6,468 nt of DNA. It comes from an uncultured Oscillospiraceae bacterium. Lineage in GTDB: Bacteria; Bacillota; Clostridia; Oscillospirales; Oscillospiraceae. Position 1 is the stretch's first letter. The number at the start of each line of letters is the position of its first letter. Position numbers and translations under genes: made by a program. Positions 1 to 5,568 of this stretch are shown here, in pieces. Location: positions 1 to 6,468 of the forward strand of contig CAADSF010000302.1 of NCBI GenBank assembly GCA_900751035.1, given 5' to 3'. The notes below the pieces were generated by a model. It did no database searches and was not told the DNA's origin. It saw nothing but the letters and a program-made list of their open reading frames with translations.

Positions 1-5
1 ACTTT

Positions 6-668
6 TCAAACCGCAGAATTGGCGGAAAAGATCCGCTGAAGCGCGAAGACGCAATTGTGCGGTGTTGCCTTAGACTCCGTCCCGGCAATCAGCCTTGAAA
101 TGTTTTCTTTGTGGCGAACGATCATCAGCAGACTCGCTGCCGCACGGAGCAGGCACACTGTGAAGTCTGCTCTCAGAAAGAGCAAAGAAATCGGGCAGCT
201 GGCTGCTGCGCAGATTACGGACAGGGACATATATTTTGTCGCAGCAAGCAGAGCGCCCCATACCACAAACGCAATCAGCGCTGCGCGCCAGTTGATAAAC
301 CAGATGGCTGCTGCGCCGACGAGAAAGCCTTTTCCACCATGGAAGCCATACCAAATCGGGAACACATGGCCAATCATGGCACAAAGTCCGGTGTATGCGG
401 CGCCAAGTGAAAATGTAAACCCTGCCTTTTGAAACAGCGGACAGAAAAGCAGACAAAGCAGAACCGTTTTTCCGAGATCGAGTGTAAAAACATACCACGC
501 ATATCGATTGCCGTAAACGCGCTTAAAATTGGTGAATCCGGGATTCTTGCTACCCTTGGTACGGATATCCTCGTGATAGATCAGATTTGAAAGTGCGATT
601 GCAGGATTCACTCCGCCGAGCAGATATGCGCACACAGCGCAAAGAATCCATAAAACCGTTTTGTTCAT
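6..668 (-). CDS. PlsY-like membrane glycerol-3-phosphate acyltransferase, divergent paralogue
   Basis: This 220-residue polytopic membrane protein resembles PlsY, which transfers an acyl group from acyl-phosphate to glycerol-3-phosphate at the start of phospholipid synthesis. The three family motifs are visible in altered form: GSKNPGFTN at residues 39-47 (usually GSGNxGATN), GHVFP...GGKG at 100-114, and RHKENISRLIAG at 185-196. Several hydrophobic stretches, such as 3-20, 57-76, 85-104 and 130-165, fit the multi-pass topology. I chose the ATG at 668 because GGAGG lies at 677-681 with 8-nt spacing and the protein then begins with a membrane segment; the longer reading upstream is not PlsY-like. 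Its ATG overlaps the stop of the dehydratase-activase remnant by 4 nt (ATGA), implying translational coupling. The last 20 residues or so extend past the usual PlsY end. The altered first motif suggests a specialised paralogue; the exact substrate is unknown. Confidence 0.8.
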   Translation of the reverse strand: MNKTVLWILCAVCAYLLGGVNPAIALSNLIYHEDIRTKGSKNPGFTNFKRVYGNRYAWYVFTLDLGKTVLLCLLFCPLFQKAGFTFSLGAAYTGLCAMIGHVFPIWYGFHGGKGFLVGAAAIWFINWRAALIAFVVWGALLAATKYMSLSVICAAASCPISLLFLRADFTVCLLRAAASLLMIVRHKENISRLIAGTESKATPHNCVFALQRIFSANSAV

Positions 669-1156
669 TGTGTGTTCCTCCGTTTTTCCTCCAGCATGGC
701 AAACAGACTCCGCAGGCGGATGGATGCCGCGCCCATGTTGGAAATCTCGTCGATCTTGAGCTGGGTGTAATCCTTTCCGGCAGATTCCAGAATGCCGCGC
801 ACCTCGTCCGTTGTGACCGCGTCTACGCCGCAGCCGAAGGAGACGAGCTGTACGACATGCAGATCGTCCGGACTTTCCGCAACATATTTTGCCGCCGCGT
901 ACATCCGCGCGTGGTATGTCCACTGGTTGCGCACGGCCGCTGGGAATTTTGTGACCAGTGGGCTGAGGCTGTCCTCTGTGATCACTGCCGCGCCGAGGTC
1001 GCAGAGCAATTTATCAATGCCGTGACTGACCTCGGGATCGACGTGATAGGGTCTCCCGCAGAGCACGACGATGGGCTGCTTTTCCTGCTTCGCCGCAGCA
1101 AGGTATTCCTGCGCTGTTTGCTGCACTGCCCTGTGGTACGCTTCATATTCGGCGTA
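665..1156 (-). pseudogene. C-terminal remnant of large acyl-CoA dehydratase activase (2-hydroxyglutaryl-CoA dehydratase-related)
   Basis: The frame is open from a stop at 1157-1159 to TGA at 665-667 and gives about 163 residues. The sequence CGRPYHVDPEVSHGIDKLL, then TEDS, QWTYHARMYAAAKYV, SFGCGVDAVTTDEV and the terminal KIDEISNMGAASIRLRSL match the extreme C-terminus of giant anaerobe proteins that join BadF/BcrA-type ATPase activase domains to HgdB-like dehydratase-related domains. Such proteins are usually around 1,400 residues, so nearly nine tenths is missing, including all ATPase modules. Homology appears to continue upstream of the first possible start (GTG at 1126) to about 1150, where the sequence switches to the recombinase on the other strand. 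I see no ribosome binding site for the remnant. Known relatives activate or participate in radical dehydration of 2-hydroxyacyl-CoA in amino-acid fermentation, but the role of the giant fused forms is unclear. Family assignment is confident; calling it broken depends on the junction being real. Confidence 0.8.
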
Positions 1157-2196
1157 TCACAACACACGATTTGGATGTCTTTTATGACGCTTTATTGGAT
1201 CAGCCGGCCGTCGTGCTCAAGGGGCATCGGAAGAAGGATGAAAAGATCTCACCGTCAGTCGTCGTCAAAATCCATGCACTGATGAGCGGCGCGTTCAAAA
1301 AGGCCATTGGCTGGAGGTATATTGACATCAATCCGGCAGAGAACGTAACGCTCCCGCAACGTGTGAAAAAAGAGCGCGATTCATGGTCTGCCAGTGAGGT
1401 CAAATATGCGCTGGCGATTTGTGAGAATCCTGTTTTGAAGCTGGCGATGCTTCTGGCGCTCGGCTGCTCCATGCGGATCGGGGAAATTCTCGGTCTGACA
1501 TGGGATTGCGTTGATTTGTCAGAGGAATCCCTTGCAGCCGGAAATGCCTCGCTGTTTATTAACAAGGAACTCAAACGCTGCGAAAAGAGCAGCGTGGAGG
1601 CACTGGAAAAGCGCGGCCGGAGCAAGGTCTTTTTTACGTTTCCGGAGTGGAAGCGGACAAACTGCAAGACAATGCTCACATTAAAAACGCCGAAAACAAC
1701 CAGCAGCGTCCGCACGGTCTTTCTTCCGAAAACCGTCGCGCTGGCGCTGATTGAGGCGAAGAAGCGGCAGGACGAAGAGAAAATGCTGCTTGGCTCCGAC
1801 TACAAGGATTTTAATTTAGTCCTTGCGCAGCCGGGCGGTCGCCCGTATGAGCCGCGTCAGATTGACCAGATGCTGGCGGCGTTTATTCAGGAAAACGAGC
1901 TGCGGAGCGTTGTGTTTCACAGTCTGCGGCACAGCAGCACCTCCATCAAGCTCCAAATCAGCCGCGGCAACATCAAGGCGGTTCAGGGCGATACTGGTCA
2001 CGCACAGGCCCGCATGGTGACGGAGGTATATGCGCATACGAACAACGAAGAGCGGCTGCTTCTGGCGCAAAAGGTAGATGAAAATTTCTTTCAGACGCCG
2101 ACGCCGGGGGCGTTTGCACCGACCAGCGAGATGCAAAAAGTTCTTCAGATTCTTGCTGAAAAACCGGAGCTTGTCAGGCTGCTTGCCGCCATGTAG
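1156..2196 (+). pseudogene. Tyrosine recombinase/integrase lacking its N-terminus
   Basis: A phage or integrative-element type site-specific recombinase. From the first in-frame start (TTG at 1171) 341 residues are readable, and family-like sequence begins a few codons earlier (ITTHDLDVFYDALL). Present are the second half of the core-binding domain (residues 1-70, with the SPSVVVKIHALM...NPAENVTLP pattern) and the whole catalytic domain. Catalytic residues are all visible: R102 in MRIGEILGLTW, K175 in the TPKTTSSVR hairpin, H250-x-x-R253 in HSLRH, H277 in GDTGH and nucleophile Y287 in EVYAH. The arm-binding domain and the first helices of the core-binding domain are missing compared with full-length relatives, and no Shine-Dalgarno sequence precedes the TTG. 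It is therefore probably non-functional unless the junction is an artefact. Its 3' end points at the 3' end of tRNA-Thr about 110 bp away, the usual position of an integrase beside its tRNA attachment site. Confidence 0.85.
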
Positions 2197-2211
2197 CGGC
2201 TGCGCGGGCCA

Positions 2212-2236
2212 TTTTGTTGGAAGATTTGTTGGAAAC
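2212..2236. repeat. Short tandem direct repeat downstream of the integrase, possible arm-type sites
   Basis: The 10-mer TTTGTTGGAA occurs at 2213-2222 and again at 2225-2234, a 12-bp spacing close to one helical turn. The pair is flanked by GGCC on both sides (2207-2210 and 2237-2240). It lies between the integrase stop and the tRNA terminator, where integrase arm-binding sites are often found. That function is inference from position and spacing only; the repeat itself is directly visible. Confidence 0.4.
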
Positions 2237-2259
2237 GGCCAGAAAAAAGCAATTTACAG

Positions 2260-2304
2260 AAAAAAGAAAAAATCCTCGAAATCATTGAGATTTCAAGGAT
2301 TTTT
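2260..2304 (-). terminator. Intrinsic terminator of tRNA-Thr
   Basis: A 16-bp stem pairs 2268-2283 with 2289-2304 around a 5-nt loop (2284-2288). Read on the minus strand it is followed by an almost pure U tract, UUUUUUCUUUUUUCU. The single irregular pair (2277 with 2295) is a G-U wobble in the minus-strand RNA but a C-A mismatch in plus-strand RNA, so the hairpin is built for the tRNA direction. It starts directly after the encoded CCA. It may also lie on the element side of the attachment site. Confidence 0.85.
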
Positions 2305-2305
2305 C

Positions 2306-2381
2306 TGGAGCTGCTGGGCAGATTCGAACTGCCGACCTCGTCATTACCAATGACGCGCTCTACCGACTGAGCTACAGCAGC
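2306..2381 (-). tRNA. tRNA-Thr (anticodon GGU)
   Basis: The minus strand folds into a complete 76-nt cloverleaf. The acceptor stem GCTGCTG pairs with CAGCAGC, the D-stem is GCTC/GAGC, the anticodon stem CGTCA/TGACG carries the loop TTGGTAA with anticodon GGT (complement of 2346-2348), and the T-stem GGCAG/CTGCC carries TTCGAAT. The discriminator is T and the 3' CCA is encoded (2306-2308). It decodes ACC and, by wobble, ACU. The gene is intact. A truncated integrase lies just beyond its 3' end on the opposite strand, so its 3' part is the likely attachment site of a former integrative element. Confidence 0.97.
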
Positions 2382-2408
2382 AAGTCTCTTTCTCAAGAGC
2401 GCTCCGTT

Positions 2409-2436
2409 ATTATAGCATAAAGTCGGGATTTGTCAA
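2409..2436 (-). promoter_or_regulatory. Sigma-A promoter of tRNA-Thr
   Basis: On the minus strand there is a perfect -35 TTGACA (2431-2436) and a perfect -10 TATAAT (2409-2414) with a 16-bp spacer. Transcription would begin near 2402, about 20 nt before the mature tRNA 5' end. Consensus strength is expected for a stable-RNA gene. Confidence 0.9.
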
Positions 2437-2605
2437 GTATCATTTTTATTTTTCTTTTTTCTGCGGGAATATGGGGCGGCGGTGAAATGTTCACAATTCC
2501 TTTTCCTGGCGTTCACAGTTCGGACACGATTTACCCGTATACTCATAATCAAGGATTTACCCAATCCTCTCTTTCTTCTCTTTTTCTTTTCTTTCTTCAA
2601 AACAA
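2437..2605. other. Intergenic spacer with pyrimidine-rich tract, no gene seen
   Basis: The space between the tRNA promoter and the obg terminator has no convincing gene. The plus strand is strongly pyrimidine-biased at 2437-2462 and again at 2561-2598. The weak duplication GTTCACA occurs at 2489-2495 and 2511-2517. Readable frames here have low-complexity, Phe/Ser-rich translations and no homology I recognise. No convincing promoter was found on either strand. Confidence 0.5.
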
Positions 2606-2608
2606 AGG

Positions 2609-2635
2609 CCCGCAGCCGTTTGGCTGCGGGTTTTT
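2609..2635 (-). terminator. Intrinsic terminator after obg, probably bidirectional
   Basis: A perfect 9-bp GC-rich stem, CCCGCAGCC (2609-2617) with GGCTGCGGG (2622-2630), encloses a 4-nt loop. It lies 11 bp past the obg stop. On the minus strand the hairpin is followed by CCTTTGTTTT, a modest U tract. On the plus strand it is followed directly by TTTTT, so it would work at least as well against opposite-strand transcription from the tRNA side. Confidence 0.85.
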
Positions 2636-2641
2636 GTTTGC

Positions 2642-3916
2642 TTATTTCGTGTAGTCGAATTCAAAATCGTAGATGCTGACGGTGTCGCCGTCCTCGATGC
2701 CCTGCTCCTCCAGACGGTCGAACAGGCCGCTTTTGCGGAGCTGGCGGTCAAAGTACATACGGGACTCGTAATCGTCGAAGTTGATGTCGTTCAGGAGCTT
2801 CTGGAGCCACTTGCCGGACACGACCCACAGATCGTCATAGCGCTCGATCTGCAGCTCGTCCGCGTCGCCTGCCTCCGCCAGAGGCTTGACATACTCCGGC
2901 TCGTAGATCGTAACGGGCGGAAGCGCGGCGAGTTTGCCTGCGATGGTCTTCATGAGCTCGCGCGTACCCTGCGTCGTGGCGGCGGAAATCACGTAGAATT
3001 CATAGCCCTGCGCCTCGACGTGCTTCTTGAGCCGGTCCAGATTGTCGCTGTCCGGGGGCAGAAGGTCCGCCTTGTTCGCCGCGACGAGCATGGGACGGGC
3101 CGCAAGGTCCGGGGAATACTGCCGGAGCTCTTCGTTGATCTTCTCGAAATCATCGACCGGGTCGCGGTCCTCGCTGCCGGAGATGTCGACGATGTGGACG
3201 AGCAGGCGGCAGCGGTCGATATGGCGCAGGAAATCGTGGCCGAGGCCGACGCCGTCCGCCGCACCCTCGATAATGCCGGGGATATCGGCCATGACGAACG
3301 AAACGCCGTCGGCGACATAGATGACGCCGAGGTTCGGATAGAGCGTGGTGAAGTGGTAATTTGCGATCTTCGGGTGCGCGTTGGACGTGACGGACAGGAG
3401 CGTCGATTTGCCGACGTTCGGGAAGCCGACGAGGCCCACATCAGCCAGCAGCTTGAGTTCCAGAATGACGTCATGCTCCTCGCCGGGGAGGCCCGCCTTG
3501 GCAAAGCGCGGCACCTGACGGGTCGGCGTTGCGAAGTGCTGGTTGCCCCAGCCGCCGCGGCCGCCCCTGCAGAGGACGAAATCGGCGGAATCGGACATAT
3601 CCTTGATGATCTCGTTCGTGGCCAGATCGCGCACGACGGTGCCTCTGGGCACTTTGATAATCATATTCTCGCCGTTCTTGCCGCGGCAGCGCTTGCCCTG
3701 CCCGTTTTCGCCGTTGGGCGCGGTATATTTGCGCTTGTAGCGGAAATCCATCAGCGTGGACAGGTTGTCGTCGACGCGCAGGACGATGGAGCCGCCGTTG
3801 CCGCCGTCGCCGCCGTCCGGGCCGCCTGCGGCCACGTATTTTTCCCGGTGGAAGGCCACTGCGCCGTTGCCGCCCGCACCGGCCTTGACCGAGATTCTGA
3901 CTTTATCAATAAACAT
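2642..3916 (-). CDS. obg: GTPase Obg, large-subunit ribosome assembly factor
   Basis: A complete 424-residue Obg/CgtA GTPase, which binds the 50S subunit during late assembly and links GTP and ppGpp levels to growth and stress control. The glycine-rich Obg fold occupies residues 1-158, with GGPDGGDGGNGG and later CRGGRGGWGNQHF. The G domain (160-330) shows G1 GFPNVGKST at 164-172, the switch I region NYHFTTLYPNLG at 186-197, G3 DIPG at 211-214, G4 NKAD at 281-284 and G5 SAA at 311-313. The C-terminal OCT domain, found in Gram-positive Obg proteins, spans roughly 345-424 and ends DTVSIYDFEFDY. The ATG at 3916 follows AGAGGAGG (3923-3930) with 6-nt spacing, and that site lies inside the end of the upstream gene. 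The 11-nt overlap with that gene suggests translational coupling. Length and motifs are normal, so it should be functional. Confidence 0.97.
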   Translation of the reverse strand: MFIDKVRISVKAGAGGNGAVAFHREKYVAAGGPDGGDGGNGGSIVLRVDDNLSTLMDFRYKRKYTAPNGENGQGKRCRGKNGENMIIKVPRGTVVRDLATNEIIKDMSDSADFVLCRGGRGGWGNQHFATPTRQVPRFAKAGLPGEEHDVILELKLLADVGLVGFPNVGKSTLLSVTSNAHPKIANYHFTTLYPNLGVIYVADGVSFVMADIPGIIEGAADGVGLGHDFLRHIDRCRLLVHIVDISGSEDRDPVDDFEKINEELRQYSPDLAARPMLVAANKADLLPPDSDNLDRLKKHVEAQGYEFYVISAATTQGTRELMKTIAGKLAALPPVTIYEPEYVKPLAEAGDADELQIERYDDLWVVSGKWLQKLLNDINFDDYESRMYFDRQLRKSGLFDRLEEQGIEDGDTVSIYDFEFDYTK

Positions 3917-4499
3917 GAGGCGCCTCCTCTGTTTGTAAGGATTTTAATGTATTTTTCCATATCTCCGGATAGTTCTCCCGATAATAACGCGCGCAGTCGG
4001 AATCCGGGGCTTTCCAGATTGCTTTCTTCCGAATCTCTTCGGAGATGGCCTTTTCCAGCCAGGCGCGCTTTTTTGCGAATTTCTCCGGGTCGGATGCAAA
4101 ATGCGCGTAATCCAGCAGCAGGATATTGCCCGCCTCCTGCTCGCGCAGGAACGCTTCATAGGCGTCCGGGATATATTCCGCGCCGATGATGCGGACAGGC
4201 TGCGTAGTAACGAACTCGTTCGGAATTTCCGTCTGTTCGTAGTCCCCTTCTTCGCAGGTATACAGCCAGCCGGATTTTCCGGCGTAGAGCTTCTTCAGCG
4301 CGTCGGGGAACGGAGCGTCGAAATAGAGCTTGCCCTGCCGGGTATAGCCGTATGCGTATTCATAGTTCCGGATGAGGTAAAACAGCGACATGGCGCGCAA
4401 AGTCGTCAGGCAGACCTGCGTGGGCTTGTCAAAATACGGGGACTTTCTCGGTTCGAGAACCTGCAGGCCGCCTGCCGGAGAAGCGTGATAGTATGTCAT
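3906..4499 (-). CDS. Unknown 197-residue protein coupled to obg, possibly ADP-ribosyltransferase-like fold
   Basis: I do not recognise a named family. The protein is soluble, with no signal peptide or membrane segment, and rich in aromatic residues. It opens with YYHAS (H5), then a strand-helix pattern QVCLTTLRAMSLFYLI at 28-43, EYAYGYT at 47-53, LYAGKSGWLYTC at 71-82 and EFVTTQPVRII at 95-105, followed by a charged helical C-terminal half. A YH[A/G]S start, an LTT-x-x-x-A-x-x-x-Y block and a glutamate before a late strand recall ADP-ribosyltransferase-like folds such as KptA or DarT, but this is only a pattern impression. The ATG at 4499 follows GGGAGGTG (4504-4511). Its stop overlaps the obg start by 11 nt, and its 5' leader consists almost entirely of the rpmA terminator. 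Genomic position suggests expression with Obg and a possible role near ribosome or RNA metabolism; the neighbour argument is weak on its own. Confidence 0.75.
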   Translation of the reverse strand: MTYYHASPAGGLQVLEPRKSPYFDKPTQVCLTTLRAMSLFYLIRNYEYAYGYTRQGKLYFDAPFPDALKKLYAGKSGWLYTCEEGDYEQTEIPNEFVTTQPVRIIGAEYIPDAYEAFLREQEAGNILLLDYAHFASDPEKFAKKRAWLEKAISEEIRKKAIWKAPDSDCARYYRENYPEIWKNTLKSLQTEEAPHVY

Positions 4500-4515
4500 G
4501 CCGCACCTCCCTAAG

Positions 4516-4549
4516 AAAAAACCCCGAACGGGACTCGTTCGGGGTTTTT
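4516..4549 (-). terminator. Intrinsic terminator after rpmA, abutting the next gene's ribosome binding site
   Basis: A perfect 9-bp stem, CCCCGAACG (4522-4530) with CGTTCGGGG (4536-4544), encloses a 5-nt loop. It is followed on the minus strand by TTTTTT (4516-4521) and preceded by a matching A run. It lies 9 bp past the rpmA stop. The T run ends only 4 nt before the GGGAGGTG site of the unknown gene, leaving no room for a promoter between them, so read-through or an internal upstream promoter must supply that gene and obg. Confidence 0.93.
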
Positions 4550-4558
4550 ACAACAAAA

Positions 4559-4840
4559 TTACTGTTCTGCGTAGACAGAGCACATCTTGCGATCCTTGCC
4601 CATACGCTCGAACTTGACCTTGCCGTCGATCAGAGCGAACAGCGTGTCGTCCTTGCCGATACCGACGTTGTTGCCCGGATGAATGTGCGTGCCTCTCTGA
4701 CGAACGAGGATGTTGCCAGCCAGAACGAACTGACCGTCAGCGCGCTTCGCGCCGAGTCTCTTCGATTCAGAATCACGGCCGTTCTTGGTGGAGCCGCCGC
4801 CTTTCTTATGTGCGAAGAACTGGAAACTCATATTAAGCAT
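4559..4840 (-). CDS. rpmA: Large-subunit ribosomal protein bL27 with Prp-cleaved N-terminal extension
   Basis: A 93-residue bL27, a 50S protein whose N-terminus reaches toward the peptidyl-transferase centre. The Firmicutes form is made with a short extension: here MLNMSFQFF precedes AHKKGGGSTKNGRDSESKRLG, matching the known processing site after the FF pair, so the mature protein should begin at A10. The body has the expected GNILVRQRGTHIHPGNNVGIGKDDTLFA. I chose the ATG at 4840 because GGAGGTG at 4848-4854 lies 7 nt upstream and the protein then has the family's standard length. A longer reading to 4882 adds residues with no homology and runs into prp. The start overlaps the prp stop by 8 nt. 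It is the last gene of the rplU-prp-rpmA unit, before a strong terminator. Confidence 0.97.
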   Translation of the reverse strand: MLNMSFQFFAHKKGGGSTKNGRDSESKRLGAKRADGQFVLAGNILVRQRGTHIHPGNNVGIGKDDTLFALIDGKVKFERMGKDRKMCSVYAEQ

Positions 4841-5168
4841 CGTTTTGCACCTCCAAAACTTCGATATAATCAGGATAGTCATCCCGCAGAGAACACAATG
4901 TGAGCATCATGCCGGAGAGAACCGCCTGTACGGCCTCTTCGCTTTCACACGCTGCGGGAAGGGTTAAGGTGATTCGGGCCTCGTCTTCATTCACCCTGGT
5001 CTTTGCGTGCTCGCCGAGTACATCGTTGATCGTGCATTCCGCAAGCTTGACGGCTGTGGAAACAGCTGCGCACACAATGTCGCCGCCTGCCTCTGCATAG
5101 CCGCTGTGGCCCGAACAGCAGAATCCGGTGATTCTGCCCTCGTGATCGAAAAATTCGACGCGCGTCAT
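4833..5168 (-). CDS. prp: Ribosomal-processing cysteine protease Prp
   Basis: This 111-residue protein is the cysteine protease (YsxB family) that removes the N-terminal extension of bL27 in Firmicutes and related bacteria, a step essential for ribosome assembly where studied. The catalytic pair is visible: H21 in GHSGYA and C33 in GGDIVCAAVS. Length and both motifs are typical. The ATG at 5168 lies only 3 nt after the rplU stop. No good Shine-Dalgarno sequence precedes it, so translation probably depends on ribosomes finishing rplU, which would keep the protease below the level of the two ribosomal proteins. Its end overlaps the rpmA start by 8 nt. Location between rplU and rpmA is the standard arrangement, and its substrate is the next gene's product, whose cleavage motif is present. 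Confidence 0.96.
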   Translation of the reverse strand: MTRVEFFDHEGRITGFCCSGHSGYAEAGGDIVCAAVSTAVKLAECTINDVLGEHAKTRVNEDEARITLTLPAACESEEAVQAVLSGMMLTLCSLRDDYPDYIEVLEVQNDA

Positions 5169-5171
5169 AAC

Positions 5172-5483
5172 TTACAGCGCGATCTTTTCGATCTGCACCT
5201 TGGTGTACGGCTGTCTGTGGCCCTGGAGGGACTTGGAATCCTTCTTCGGACGGTACTTGAAGACGCGGATCTTCTTGCCCTTGCCATTCTTCAGAACCTT
5301 AGCCGCAACCTTAGCACCTGCAACTGTGGGGGTACCGAACTTGGAGTCAGCACCGTCGACAACTGCCAGAACCTGATCGAAGGTAACGGTAGCTTCAGCC
5401 TCCGCCGCGAGCTTCTCGATGTAGATCACATCGCCCTCCTTGACGTTGTACTGCTTACCGCCGGTAACGATAATAGCCTGCAT
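5172..5483 (-). CDS. rplU: Large-subunit ribosomal protein bL21
   Basis: A complete 103-residue bL21, a 50S protein that binds 23S rRNA. Recognisable stretches are MQAIIVTGGKQYNVKEGDVIYIEKL at the start, KKIRVFKYRPKKDSKSLQGHRQPYTKVQIEKI near the end, and KNGKGKK in the rRNA-contacting basic region. I chose the ATG at 5483 because family members begin MYAIIxTGGKQY or similar; the in-frame GTG at 5495 would add MQTN, which is not conserved. An AGGTAGGTG site lies upstream at 5493-5501. It is the first gene of the rplU-prp-rpmA operon and has its own promoter and a leader of about 80 nt that may carry autoregulation. Confidence 0.97.
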   Translation of the reverse strand: MQAIIVTGGKQYNVKEGDVIYIEKLAAEAEATVTFDQVLAVVDGADSKFGTPTVAGAKVAAKVLKNGKGKKIRVFKYRPKKDSKSLQGHRQPYTKVQIEKIAL

Positions 5484-5562
5484 ATTCGTTTGCACCTACC
5501 TTTTCTTTCGTAGACTCGCTCTTGAGGTGTGCCGGAGCAGCTTCTGACCTCTTTAATGCGGC
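5484..5562 (-). promoter_or_regulatory. 5' leader of the rplU operon, candidate L21 leader element
   Basis: The predicted transcript has a leader of about 80 nt between its promoter and rplU. It contains GAGGT (5548-5552) that can pair with ACCTC (5523-5527), closing an internal region with the smaller GC-rich segment around GCTGCTCCGGC. Firmicutes rplU operons often carry a structured L21 leader thought to bind ribosomal protein for feedback control. The position and length fit, but I could not verify the family consensus by eye. Confidence 0.5.
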
Positions 5563-5568
5563 TTATGG

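Noticed and set aside
587..1282. A 231-codon plus-strand frame crossing the junction
   Set aside because: It lies antisense to the PlsY and activase genes and out of frame with the integrase; the translation resembles no protein family and starts at a TTG with no ribosome binding site.
2145..2396. Minus-strand frame through tRNA-Thr (AVAQSVERV...GSSNLPSS)
   Set aside because: This is the familiar spurious peptide obtained by translating a tRNA gene; the region is fully explained by the cloverleaf.
2430..2679. Short plus-strand frames between tRNA-Thr and obg
   Set aside because: Low-complexity Phe/Ser/Leu-rich translations from a pyrimidine tract, crossing the obg terminator, without a ribosome binding site or homology.
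3520..3860. Repeated GCC/GCCGCC-like triplets that look like a microsatellite
   Set aside because: They encode the conserved glycine-rich loops of the Obg domain (GGPDGGDGGNGG and CRGGRGGWGN), so coding constraint explains them.
3020..4189. A 389-codon open frame on the plus strand opposite obg and the unknown gene
   Set aside because: It is antisense to firmly identified obg, has the low-complexity Ala/Arg/Asp/Val-rich composition typical of shadows in GC-rich coding DNA, and shows no domain I recognise.
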